Part shown: positions 1 through 7,532 of the stretch, one piece after another
Position numbering within the stretch: position 1 is the first letter of the stretch
How the letters are laid out: every line of letters starts with the position of its first letter
Assembly: GCA_022573815.1 (NCBI GenBank)
Contig: JACZTG010000021.1
Location: 1-39,033, forward strand
Length of the DNA: 39,033 nt
Direction: 5' to 3'
Origin: Candidatus Neomarinimicrobiota bacterium
GTDB lineage: Bacteria; Fidelibacterota; SORT01
Translations under genes and position numbers: made by a program
Notes under the pieces: generated by a model
Database searches by the model: none
What the model was told of the DNA's origin: nothing
What the model saw: the letters and a program-made list of their open reading frames with translations, nothing else

Positions 1-1023
1 AAGGAAAAAGAACGGCTATCACGAAATCTCGGTTATAGGGTAAAAGAACTTTCTTGTTTGCAGGCGGTTGGAGAAATAATAGAGAATGAAACTTCACTTA
101 GTAGGTTATTAAGCAAGGTATCGAAAATCGTTCCCTCCGGAATGCGATTTCCCAAAAAAGCTTGGGTGAAATTACTGTTTGATAAAGATGAATACGTTTC
201 TAACGCGTCTAATGTAAACGAAGAATCTGTGACAGGCAGCGATATTATCGTCTCCGGAGTTATTAGGGGAGTTCTGCAAGTGGGATATTTTGATTCTACC
301 AAAATACTTGACGAAGAGATGGAGATGTGTCACAATATAACTCATCGGATTGGATTAGTTGTGGAGCGGAATGAACTTAGAGAGGACCTTTTAAAGAAAG
401 AAAAGCTGGAAGCAGTTCAAAAGCTTGCAGCGGCAGTGGCGCATGAATTTAATCAGCCGTTGCAATCACTTCAACTTATATCAGCATTAGCTTCAGAAGG
501 AGAAGTATCGGCAAAGAGCTACAGCGGTCGCATTCCCGAGGAAGTATCTAAAATATCTTCATTGGTAAATAAATTATTAAATATCACAGCTGTAGAAACA
601 AAAGCTTATGCTGCCGGCAGAGAAATTATTGATTTGGACATATCAGGTATGAATAGAAAGACAGCTGATAATAAAGTGCTCATAGTAGATGACGAAGAAT
701 CGATTTTACAACTTATGTCAAAAATTATTGAACGGTCAGGGCATACGGTAGATTGCGCCTTAACAGGGGAAGAAGCTCTAAAATTGGTCAATAAAAACAG
801 ATACGGATTAGTTATAAGCGATATATCATTACCCGGAATAAGCGGAGTAGATTTATTTCAAGCAGTTTCAAAAAATCATGAAAGCATTGCTTTTATATTT
901 ATGTCGGGATATGCTATTGATGAGATTGATGAAGCTGTAATTAATAAATCGGCTGGATTTCTCGCCAAGCCTTTCGATATTACTCAAGTAATTAAAACCA
1001 TCGATAATATTTTCACAAATTAG
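1..1023 (+). CDS. Hybrid sensor protein: DHp (HisKA-like) plus receiver domain, no ATPase domain; 5' truncated by window
   Basis: The reading frame is open from base 1, so the gene begins upstream. Visible parts in order are a coiled-coil linker and a weak GAF-like segment (about bases 55-370), a DHp/HisKA helix with the H-box AHEFNQPLQ (His codon 442-444), a second helix, and then directly a receiver domain (about 675-1010) with the acidic pair in LIVDDEE, the phosphoacceptor Asp in ISDISLPG (codon 820-822), FMSGYA and the Lys of AKPF. Between the DHp helices and the receiver there are only about 25 residues, so the usual N, G1, F and G2 boxes of a HATPase_c domain are absent. By family knowledge the protein could dimerise and relay phosphate between His and Asp but could not autophosphorylate by itself. 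It may work with a separate kinase. Function and partner are unknown. Confidence 0.8.
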   Translation, partial: KEKERLSRNLGYRVKELSCLQAVGEIIENETSLSRLLSKVSKIVPSGMRFPKKAWVKLLFDKDEYVSNASNVNEESVTGSDIIVSGVIRGVLQVGYFDSTKILDEEMEMCHNITHRIGLVVERNELREDLLKKEKLEAVQKLAAAVAHEFNQPLQSLQLISALASEGEVSAKSYSGRIPEEVSKISSLVNKLLNITAVETKAYAAGREIIDLDISGMNRKTADNKVLIVDDEESILQLMSKIIERSGHTVDCALTGEEALKLVNKNRYGLVISDISLPGISGVDLFQAVSKNHESIAFIFMSGYAIDEIDEAVINKSAGFLAKPFDITQVIKTIDNIFTN

Positions 1024-1066
1024 CTCATCACAAAATTTTAAATATCACATTTCGTACCGATAATCA

Positions 1067-1085
1067 GATGACCTTGAAGGTCATC
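1067..1085. repeat. Perfect inverted repeat (9-bp arms, 1-base centre) between the sensor gene and selD
   Basis: GATGACCTT, a central G, then AAGGTCATC. The arms are fully complementary. There is no T-run directly after it, so it is not a typical intrinsic terminator. It lies 20 bases upstream of the putative selD -35 box, which would suit a dimeric regulator's operator; this is inference. Confidence 0.5.
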
Positions 1086-1105
1086 AATTATGATTCCCTT
1101 TCATC

Positions 1106-1134
1106 TTGACATCTCAAGTGAATGTAGCTAAATT
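1106..1134 (+). promoter_or_regulatory. Putative sigma-70 promoter of selD
   Basis: A perfect -35 TTGACA at 1106-1111, a 17-base spacer and -10 TAAATT at 1129-1134 (4 of 6 match). Transcription would start near 1141, about 27 bases before the selD start, leaving room for the AGGAG at 1156-1160. Confidence 0.5.
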
Positions 1135-1167
1135 GATTTTGGAAATTATTTTATTAGGAGCTAAAAA

Positions 1168-2211
1168 ATCGTTGAAAGAGTAAAGATAACTAAGTTTTCG
1201 ACTTCAGGCGGCTGAGCTTGTAAGCTAAGTCCGGAGGACTTACGAGAATTGGTTTTTGATCTGCCGACAGGATCAAACGAAAATCTTATGGTGGGTTTTA
1301 AGAGCTATGAGGATGCGGCTGTATATCGTCTTTCAGATGAGATTGCATTGGTTCAGACGGCAGATTATATAACTCCGATGACAGACGATCCACATCTGTT
1401 CGGGCAGCTAGCTGCGGCGAATGCTTTGAGCGATATCTATGCAATGGGAGCAAAACCCATTACAGCTCTCAATCTTTGTAATTTCCCGGACAAAGGTATT
1501 CCAAATTCTATATTCAAAGAGATACTTGAAGGAGGCGCTCAAAAGGTTTTAGAAGCAGGCGCGGTGATTGCAGGCGGACACTCCATCAAAGATAATGAGT
1601 TGAAATATGGATTGTCAGTTTCGGGAACCATTCATCCGGATAAAATCGTGCTGAACTCGGGCGGAAAAATCGGCGATCTGCTTATTCTGACTAAACCCAT
1701 TGGAACAGGAGCTCTATTTAATGCGGTTAAAAACGAGGCAATTGATTCTCAGTGGCTTGATGCTGCAATAAGGAGAAACTCCGTATTAAACAAAAATGCT
1801 TCCGAAGCAATGATTAAACACGGTGCAAACGCATGCACCGACGTCACTGGTTTTGGACTTTTAGGACATCTATATGAAATGTTGTCTAAATTGGAATTGA
1901 CCGCCGAAATAACTTCATCCGGTATTCCGTATTTTGAAAAGGCTTTCGAAGCTGCGGAAAAAGGCTTTAGACCGGGAATGTCAAACTCTAATATGCACTC
2001 ACTGAGGTCCACTGTGAAATTTGATTCAGCGGTATCGGAAGCGGATAAATGGTTGCTGGTAGATCCTCAAACTTCTGGCGGATTGATGATTTTTATTGAG
2101 GAAGAAAAGGCGGAAGCGTTACTGAACGAAATTAAATCAGACGATTCTCCTGAAGCAGCGGTCATAGGCATATTGACTGAACAGACCGATACAAAGATTT
2201 TAGTAAAGTAA
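1168..2211 (+). CDS. selD: Selenide, water dikinase, a selenoprotein (Sec16 = UGA at 1213-1215)
   Basis: SelD makes selenophosphate from selenide and ATP for Sec and selenouridine synthesis. From 1249 onward the frame encodes SelD (LPTGSNENLMVGF, QTADYITPM, AGGHSIKDNELKYG, TDVTGFGLLGHLYEM, PQTSGGLM). Upstream in the same frame the sequence reads VKITKFSTSGG-UGA-ACKLSPEDL, which aligns with the SelD active-site loop (GCGCK in E. coli; GUGCK in Sec-containing forms). The UGA therefore falls exactly at the catalytic Cys position, with Cys18 and Lys19 conserved. A stop at 1162 and the lack of ATG, GTG or TTG codons leave ATC at 1168 as the best start: it is 7 bases after AGGAG (1156-1160) and gives 347 residues, the length of E. 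coli SelD. A gene caller would truncate the protein to start at TTG 1249 and lose the active site. ATA at 1186 is the less likely alternative start. Confidence 0.92.
1213..1242 (+). promoter_or_regulatory. Bacterial SECIS element (UGA plus stem-loop) within selD
   Basis: TGA at 1213-1215 is followed by a perfect 7-bp stem, TAAGTCC (1226-1232) pairing with GGACTTA (1236-1242), capped by the 3-base loop GGA (1233-1235). Seventeen bases separate the UGA from the loop, and the loop begins with G. Both agree with the published bacterial SECIS rules (loop G among the first two bases, spacing 16-37 bases). SelB would bind this hairpin in the mRNA to direct Sec insertion. Confidence 0.85.
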
Positions 2212-2233
2212 TAATAGATATTACAGGAAAACG

Positions 2234-3031
2234 ATGATAAGATTTAGATATGGTATATTGGTGTTACTTCTTTCACTGTTTAATACAACAGAATTAGTAT
2301 ACCCACAAAATTTTCCTGACCCTGTGGGTTTTATCAACGATTTTGCCGGTGTTATTTCTCCCCGAACCGAAAGAGCTATGGAAAGTCTCGCGCAGGAATT
2401 AAAACAAAAGACCGGGAGCGAGGTAGTCGTTGTAACTATCAAATCCATTGGTGATATGGAATATACGGATTATGCCGTGCGGCTTTTCGAAAAGTGGGGG
2501 ATTGGCGAAAAAGGCAAAGACAACGGCGTACTGATATTTAATGCCGTGACCGAAAGAAAAATAAGAATTGAAGTAGGATATGGACTTGAAGGGATAATTC
2601 CTGATGGATTAGCAGGCGAAATAAGAGACCGATATTTGATACCCCATCTTCGCAAGAATGATTTTGATACAGGATTGGCAAACGGATTGGCAGCTGTGGC
2701 TTCTATTATTGCTCAAGATGCGGGTGTAAAACTATCCGGTGGAATTGCTGCACGTCCAGCGAGAGGTCGTTCTCAAAACCGTGGACGCGGTGGTATAAAT
2801 ATATTTCAACTTATGATTATCTTTTTTGTATTATCCAGTTTGTTCGGAAAACGAAGAAAAGGTGGAAGAGGAGGCGGGAGAGGCGGTCTTCTCGGTTCCC
2901 TGTTTCTTTTAAGTATGCTTGGCGGTGGCAGGGGATATAGTTCCGGCGGTTTCGGAGGATTTGGAGGAGGCGGTTTCGGAGGATTTGGAGGAGGTATGGG
3001 TGGCGGTGGTGGAGCAGGCGGCAGTTATTAA
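2234..3031 (+). CDS. Exported TPM-domain protein with Gly/Phe-rich tail (YgcG-like)
   Basis: 265 residues, ATG preceded by AGGAAAA. An N-terminal signal peptide (about 1-24) leads to a TPM domain (about 28-155) with the family phrases FINDFAGVISP, GSEVVVVTI, GKDNGVLIF and VGYGLEGIIPD. A linker rich in Arg and Gly follows, then one membrane segment (about 190-205, IFQLMIIFFVLSSLF), then a Gly-rich tail. TPM proteins (Psb32/TLP18.3/YgcG relatives) are membrane-bound or periplasmic; some show phosphatase activity in plants, but the bacterial role is unclear. TPM and LemA genes are commonly neighbours, as here with LemA two genes downstream. The tail contains an exact 24-base tandem duplication (2945-2992). 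Confidence 0.85.
   Translation: MIRFRYGILVLLLSLFNTTELVYPQNFPDPVGFINDFAGVISPRTERAMESLAQELKQKTGSEVVVVTIKSIGDMEYTDYAVRLFEKWGIGEKGKDNGVLIFNAVTERKIRIEVGYGLEGIIPDGLAGEIRDRYLIPHLRKNDFDTGLANGLAAVASIIAQDAGVKLSGGIAARPARGRSQNRGRGGINIFQLMIIFFVLSSLFGKRRKGGRGGGRGGLLGSLFLLSMLGGGRGYSSGGFGGFGGGGFGGFGGGMGGGGGAGGSY
2945..2992 (+). repeat. Perfect 24-bp tandem duplication in the TPM-protein tail
   Basis: Units 2945-2968 and 2969-2992 are identical and each encodes GGFGGFGG, so copy number can change without breaking the frame. It extends the Gly/Phe-rich low-complexity C-terminus. Confidence 0.9.
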
Positions 3032-3050
3032 ATTAATGGAGTATTAAAAA

Positions 3051-3779
3051 ATGGTAAACAAAACCTCTAATGTTGAGGGTCTGTTTGAGGATTTTAAAAA
3101 TCAAATAAAATCTATTTTCGGCGCAGAACTCTTATCAATTTATCTATACGGCAGCGCTGCGAGAGATGAATATATTCAAGGTAAATCAGACATAAACTTT
3201 CTGGTTATTATCCAATCGGACGGCTTAACGAATTTATCGGAAGTTTGGGAATATTTGCCACGATTACGGAAACTCGGAATAGCCACTCCATTGGTTTTGA
3301 CACGTTCATACGTGGATTCTTCTCTGGACACTTTTCCTCTTGAATTCTTAAATATGATGGAAGCGAATTCTCTTATTTACGGGGAAGCTGTTCTCGAGGA
3401 ATTGGAGATAAATAATGACCATCTTCGTTTACAGATTGAACGAGAATTAAAATCGAAACTGCTGAGTTTAAGGCAGGGATATATGGAAACTTTGGGGAGT
3501 AGAGACGGATTAGAAAATCTTATCTCAATCTCTCTGACGGCGTTCACCGCAATTTTCAGGGGTACGCTTTATATCAAAAATGTTGATACCGATAAGGGTG
3601 ACTCACTAAAAGTTTTTAAGCTCATTGAAGATACCTTTAAATTGCGCAAGGGAGTATTCAAAGATCTGTATGATGTTAAAATGGAAGTGAGTAAAATGAA
3701 TACCGCAGAGTTGATTTCGTTAACTGAAGAATATATGGAAGCCGTCAGGACTATTTTTAAGAGAGTAGATGAACTATAG
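3051..3779 (+). CDS. Nucleotidyltransferase-like protein (Pol-beta superfamily, MNT/KNTase type), possibly inactive
   Basis: 242 residues. The N-terminal part carries a Pol-beta-type nucleotidyltransferase signature, LYGSAARDEYIQGKSDIN (Gly34-Ser35, Asp47, Asn49). The canonical motif is GSxxRG...DxD; here the second metal-binding Asp is Asn, which suggests weak or lost catalysis. The C-terminal half is helical and resembles the substrate-binding part of minimal or kanamycin-type nucleotidyltransferases. It sits 19 bases after the TPM gene and 27 before the chosen lemA start, so it is probably co-transcribed with both. The substrate is unknown. Confidence 0.65.
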   Translation: MVNKTSNVEGLFEDFKNQIKSIFGAELLSIYLYGSAARDEYIQGKSDINFLVIIQSDGLTNLSEVWEYLPRLRKLGIATPLVLTRSYVDSSLDTFPLEFLNMMEANSLIYGEAVLEELEINNDHLRLQIERELKSKLLSLRQGYMETLGSRDGLENLISISLTAFTAIFRGTLYIKNVDTDKGDSLKVFKLIEDTFKLRKGVFKDLYDVKMEVSKMNTAELISLTEEYMEAVRTIFKRVDEL

Positions 3780-3806
3780 ATTAACTTATATTATGTGGAG
3801 AGAGAT

Positions 3807-4367
3807 ATGAAAAAATGGATAATTATTGGGGTGGTAGTAATAGTATTACTAATGACGTATTCGTCAATAAAAGGAACATTTAACAGCTTAGTAGCTGGAG
3901 AAGAGCTGATAACGAACTCATGGGCGCAGGTTGAAAATGTTCTTCAAAGAAGATTCGATCTCATACCGAATTTAATCGCAACCGTTAAGGGCTATGCCGC
4001 TCATGAAGAGGAGGTCTTAACTGCTGTCACAGAAGCAAGGGCAAGGGTTGGCGGAGCCCGATCTCCATCTGAATTAATCGAATCAAATAACGGATTATCA
4101 GGCGCTCTCTCACGACTGTTATTGGTAGTGGAAAATTATCCTAACTTAAAGGCGGATCAGGGCTTCATACGTCTTCAAGATGAACTTGCGGGAACAGAAA
4201 ACAGAATAGCGGTTGAGCGGAGAAGATATAACAACTCTGTTTTCAGCTACAATACAATGGTGAGGTCTTTCCCAAACAGAATTTACGCGTCTCTGTTCGG
4301 CTTTGAAACAGCAACGCCGTTTGAGGCCACTGAAGGAGCGGAAGTTGTGCCTAAAGTGGAGTTTTAG
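3807..4367 (+). CDS. lemA: LemA family membrane protein
   Basis: 186 residues from ATG 3807, chosen because GGAG lies just upstream (3797-3800); an in-frame GTG at 3795 is the alternative. One N-terminal membrane helix (about 3-20) is followed by the LemA helical domain with the hallmark phrases NSWAQVENVLQRRFDLIPNL, TVKGYAAHEEEVLTAV, ENYPNLKA and YNTMVRSFPN. LemA proteins are single-span proteins with a long helical domain outside the cytoplasm. Their biochemical role is not settled. The pairing with a TPM-domain gene is the usual arrangement. Confidence 0.92.
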   Translation: MKKWIIIGVVVIVLLMTYSSIKGTFNSLVAGEELITNSWAQVENVLQRRFDLIPNLIATVKGYAAHEEEVLTAVTEARARVGGARSPSELIESNNGLSGALSRLLLVVENYPNLKADQGFIRLQDELAGTENRIAVERRRYNNSVFSYNTMVRSFPNRIYASLFGFETATPFEATEGAEVVPKVEF

Positions 4368-4427
4368 AAAACCCTGTTGATCTCTCCAACGAATAGTCAG
4401 GCATTGAATTTATAAGAGCGAATTAAA

Positions 4428-5492
4428 TTGAACGACAACGAGAAAAACGAATACGGTCGTCAGATAGCTGATTTGCTTACAGAGCATCTGCTTATCAACG
4501 ATATTGATACTTCTTCAAACACTATCGTCATTAAAGGAGTCATGTTTGAATATACAACCCTTGAAGATATGGCGAGAGCGCTGACAAGTCATGGAGTAAA
4601 AGGATCGATTACGACGAGAGGAAACGATGTTGAAATACGCGTAAAAGTTCATAGCGTTGAGTTTGCAGGAATTCCACTGATAAATTTATTCTTATTTATC
4701 GCTACAGTTATAACAACTACTTTGGCGGGCGCTATTATGGAAAGTGGAGAGTTTCCGTCTTCGCTGAACGAGATTATAAGGGGCGTACCTTTTTCAGCAA
4801 CGCTTCTTTCCATCCTGCTTTTTCATGAATTCGGACATTACTTTGCTTCAAAAAGAAACAACGTTAAAGCTACGCTGCCGTATTTCATACCGGCGCCTCC
4901 TCTATTTATAATAGGAACATTCGGCGCGTTCATTAAAATGAAATCGCCCATCGTCAACAAGAAAAGTCTGATGGAAATTGGAGCTTCCGGGCCGATAGCG
5001 GGTTTTATTGTTGCAGTTCCAGCTCTTATATACGGACTAACGACAAGCCAGGTGCTTGAATCCGTTCCGGGTACCGGTATTCATTTGGGCGATTCGTTGC
5101 TTATGATGTTCTTGACCAACTTAATTCACCCCGCGGTGCCTGAAGGTTATGATATATACCTGAATTCAGTTGCCTTTGCGGGATGGATTGGATTATTTGT
5201 AACAGCATTAAACTTAATGCCGATTGGTCAATTGGACGGCGGACATATTACATACTCACTCTTTGGGAAAAAATCCGAAATAATATCCAAATGGGCGTTT
5301 GTGCCGCTGATACCACTTGGATATTATTCGTATAATTGGATTTTATGGGCAGCTCTTATATTTTTCTTCATAAAGCTCAAACATCCGCCTGTTGTGGACG
5401 AGGTTGCTCCATTGAAGCCGTTTCATAGAAAATTAGGTTATATATCTTTAGGAATATTTATTCTGACATTTACTCCTGTGCCATTCTCCTGA
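4428..5492 (+). CDS. Site-2-type intramembrane metalloprotease (peptidase M50)
   Basis: 354 residues from a TTG start. An N-terminal soluble region of about 80 residues is followed by several membrane segments. The zinc motif is FHEFGHYFAS (His133, Glu134, His137), and the third ligand motif is GQLDGGHI (Asp270). Cleavage within the membrane, as in SREBP site-2 proteases and plant EGY proteins, is the family function; this layout (soluble N-domain, HEXXH, then ASGPIAG and LDGGH) is closest to the EGY-like bacterial branch. There is no PDZ domain, unlike RseP. It follows lemA after 60 bases. The substrate is unknown. Confidence 0.88.
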   Translation: MNDNEKNEYGRQIADLLTEHLLINDIDTSSNTIVIKGVMFEYTTLEDMARALTSHGVKGSITTRGNDVEIRVKVHSVEFAGIPLINLFLFIATVITTTLAGAIMESGEFPSSLNEIIRGVPFSATLLSILLFHEFGHYFASKRNNVKATLPYFIPAPPLFIIGTFGAFIKMKSPIVNKKSLMEIGASGPIAGFIVAVPALIYGLTTSQVLESVPGTGIHLGDSLLMMFLTNLIHPAVPEGYDIYLNSVAFAGWIGLFVTALNLMPIGQLDGGHITYSLFGKKSEIISKWAFVPLIPLGYYSYNWILWAALIFFFIKLKHPPVVDEVAPLKPFHRKLGYISLGIFILTFTPVPFS

Positions 5493-5540
5493 TATAACTG
5501 TTATACTAATATTTTTATTTCTCCTGAATATTCGATAATA

Positions 5541-5555
5541 AACCTATTATAGGTT
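5541..5555. repeat. Inverted repeat overlapping the riboflavin promoter -35 box
   Basis: AACCTA (5541-5546), TTA, TAGGTT (5550-5555). The right arm shares two bases with the -35 TTGACA. It might be an operator, but it is short and AT-rich, so chance is possible. Confidence 0.3.
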
Positions 5556-5582
5556 GACAATATTGGGTTTTCAGACTATTTT
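5554..5582 (+). promoter_or_regulatory. Putative sigma-70 promoter of the riboflavin operon
   Basis: -35 TTGACA at 5554-5559, a 17-base spacer, and -10 TATTTT at 5577-5582. The predicted start of transcription (about 5589) coincides with the first base of the FMN aptamer, which supports it. Confidence 0.6.
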
Positions 5583-5588
5583 TGATAT

Positions 5589-5724
5589 GCTTCCGGGGCG
5601 AGGTGGAATTCCTCACCGGCGGTGATTCCTGAAAAGGAAAGCCCGCGACTCCTTTGGAATTAGTCTGAAGGACTGAGCAAGTGAAAATCTTGAGCCGACG
5701 GTCAGAGTCCGGATGGTAGGAAGC
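5589..5724 (+). promoter_or_regulatory. FMN riboswitch aptamer (RFN element)
   Basis: The RFN core blocks are present in order: GGGGCGAGGTGGAATTCC, ACCGGCGGTGAT, AGCCCGCGA, GAGCCGACGGT and AGAGTCCGGATGG. P1 closes with GCTTCC (5589-5594) pairing with GGAAGC (5719-5724). It lies directly upstream of ribD, and FMN binding is expected to switch the operon off. The variable stem around 5640-5690 is larger than the minimal form. Confidence 0.97.
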
Positions 5725-5728
5725 GAAT

Positions 5729-5781
5729 TATCCGAATAGTTACGATTCGGAACGCCTCGGTAAGCTTTATCGAGGTTTTTT
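5729..5781 (+). terminator. Riboswitch expression platform: hairpin followed by intrinsic terminator that also holds the ribD SD
   Basis: A small hairpin (CCGAAT at about 5732 with ATTCGG ending at 5750) is followed by a terminator: a 9-bp stem in 5755-5775 (CCTCGGTAA with TTTATCGAGG, loop about GCT) and six T at 5776-5781. The right arm contains GAGG (5772-5775), 7 bases upstream of the ribD TTG start, so the same hairpin can stop transcription and hide the ribosome-binding site. Confidence 0.85.
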
Positions 5782-5782
5782 A

Positions 5783-6868
5783 TTGGATGATGATAAAAAA
5801 ATGATGAGTTATGCTCTTTCAGTAGCTGAGAAAGGGTTGTTATGGACTTCGCCAAATCCTATGGTGGGTGCGATAATCGTCGCAAACGGTAAAATAATAT
5901 CTGAAGGCTACCATGAAAAGTATGGGGAAGCTCACGCTGAAATCAATGCGTTTAAAAATCTGGATAAATTGCCGGAAGATGCGGCGATGTATGTAACCTT
6001 AGAACCGTGTTCAATTCAAGGGAAAACGCCTCCCTGTACCGAAGCAATCTTAGAAAAAGGAATAAAAAAAATCTATGCCGCAATGGAAGACCCTAATCCT
6101 AAAGTTAGCGGGTCAGGCATTGATATATTAAGCAAGGCGGGGATAGACATCAGAGTTGGATTGATGGAGGGTAAGGCGAAGAAGTTAAATGAAAGATATA
6201 TAAAATATATCACCGAGGGAGTACCGTGGGTTACTCTGAAAGCCGCACAAACATTAGATGGTAGGATCGCAGACATAAATGGTAACTCTAAGTGGATAAC
6301 TTCGGAAGCGTCTCGTAAAGAGGTTCACAGGCTGCGGGCAAGTCACGATGCCGTATTGGTTGGAGCCGGAACAATCGTTAAAGATAATCCAAGATTGGAC
6401 GTAAGGTATGTAAACGGAAAACAGCCTGTTAAAGTCATTATCGATGAAAATCTTGATAGCGATGTAGATTCAAATGTGTACAACGATAAAGATGGCAAAA
6501 CTATTATTTTCACCGCCGTGGATAAGAATAATGATAAAGCAGCTGTCTTCGCCGGTAAAGGAATTGAAATTATTACGTTTGATAAATCAGCAGGTCTGGA
6601 CATTGAATGGTTGTTGTCAGAGTTAGGCGCCAAAGGAATATCATCCCTGCTGGTTGAGGGAGGATCAAAAATATTCTCTTCCTTTTTAAATTCAGGTAAA
6701 GTTGACAGATACATAATATTTATCAATTCGAGTTTTATGGGAAGCGGCATTGAGACATTCCAAAGCGAAGGTTTTCCGATTGAAGAAAGATTAAAATTAT
6801 CAGATCTGTCTGTTGAGGTATTAGGAGAGGATATTATGTTACAGGGAATTCCCCGGGTGATGGAGTAA
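5783..6868 (+). CDS. ribD: Bifunctional diaminohydroxyphosphoribosylaminopyrimidine deaminase / 5-amino-6-(5-phosphoribosylamino)uracil reductase
   Basis: 361 residues. The N-terminal deaminase domain has the zinc site HAE (His51, Glu53) and PCSxxGKTPPC (Cys76, Cys85). The C-terminal reductase domain (about 150-361) has WVTLKAAQTLDGRIA, WITSEASR and LLVEGGSKIFSSF. It carries out the second and third steps of riboflavin synthesis in the cytoplasm. The start is TTG 5783, chosen because GAGG in the terminator arm is well spaced and the resulting N-terminus (MDDDKKMMSYALSVAEKG) matches RibD proteins; ATG 5801 is the alternative. First gene of the FMN-controlled operon. Confidence 0.96.
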   Translation: MDDDKKMMSYALSVAEKGLLWTSPNPMVGAIIVANGKIISEGYHEKYGEAHAEINAFKNLDKLPEDAAMYVTLEPCSIQGKTPPCTEAILEKGIKKIYAAMEDPNPKVSGSGIDILSKAGIDIRVGLMEGKAKKLNERYIKYITEGVPWVTLKAAQTLDGRIADINGNSKWITSEASRKEVHRLRASHDAVLVGAGTIVKDNPRLDVRYVNGKQPVKVIIDENLDSDVDSNVYNDKDGKTIIFTAVDKNNDKAAVFAGKGIEIITFDKSAGLDIEWLLSELGAKGISSLLVEGGSKIFSSFLNSGKVDRYIIFINSSFMGSGIETFQSEGFPIEERLKLSDLSVEVLGEDIMLQGIPRVME

Positions 6869-6870
6869 TT

Positions 6871-7509
6871 ATGTTTACCGGATTGGTAGAAGAGATGGGA
6901 ATTATTACCGAGAATAAAGATGCGGGTGACGGAAAACGTATTCGAATCAGCTGCGAAAAAGTACTTGATGACCTTAACGTTAAAGAAAGTATTTCTGTGA
7001 ATGGAGTTTGTCTTACCGTAGTAGATAAGTCTGATATATATTTTGATGTTGACGTAGTTAGTGAGACTTTAAAGCGTTCAAACATAGGAGATATAAAGGT
7101 AGGAGATAAAGTAAATCTTGAACGTTCGTTATTGCTCACTGACCGGCTTGGCGGCCATATTGTTCAGGGGCATATTGACGGTACGGCTCGAATCAGATCG
7201 CATATCAAAGGAGCCAACGGTTCAACTCTCACAATTGAATTGGCGGAAAACCTGAGAGAGTTTGTAGTGGAAAAAGGCTCAATAACATTGGACGGAATTA
7301 GTTTAACCGTTGCTGAACTCCGGAAGGAACAGCTGAGTGTTGCTCTTATACCGCTTACCCTTGAAACCACTACGCTCGGTAATAGAGAAAAAGGAGATGT
7401 CCTTAATGTTGAAGTGGATATTCTTGGAAAATATGTAAAAAATATGTTGAGCAGTTCTTCGGAAGATAACATTCTGACTTTTGACGGACTGAAAGATTGG
7501 GGCTATTAA
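6871..7509 (+). CDS. ribE: Riboflavin synthase alpha subunit
   Basis: 212 residues, beginning with the typical MFTGLVEEMG. It has two tandem lumazine-binding barrels (about 1-97 and 98-195), each with the repeat signature (SVNGVCLTV and TLDGISLTV; GHIVQGHIDG opens the second). It converts two 6,7-dimethyl-8-ribityllumazine molecules into riboflavin and a pyrimidine. The ATG is 2 bases after the ribD stop and has GGAG upstream. Confidence 0.96.
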   Translation: MFTGLVEEMGIITENKDAGDGKRIRISCEKVLDDLNVKESISVNGVCLTVVDKSDIYFDVDVVSETLKRSNIGDIKVGDKVNLERSLLLTDRLGGHIVQGHIDGTARIRSHIKGANGSTLTIELAENLREFVVEKGSITLDGISLTVAELRKEQLSVALIPLTLETTTLGNREKGDVLNVEVDILGKYVKNMLSSSSEDNILTFDGLKDWGY

Positions 7510-7532
7510 TCCTGCGGAAATAATAGGGGAGT

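Noticed and set aside
1249-2211. selD as a 320-residue protein starting at TTG 1249
   Set aside because: It would lack the whole catalytic N-terminal loop, which is clearly encoded just upstream in the same frame across the UGA.
6343-6750. 135-codon minus-strand ORF inside ribD
   Set aside because: No family features, and it lies fully opposite a conserved reductase domain.
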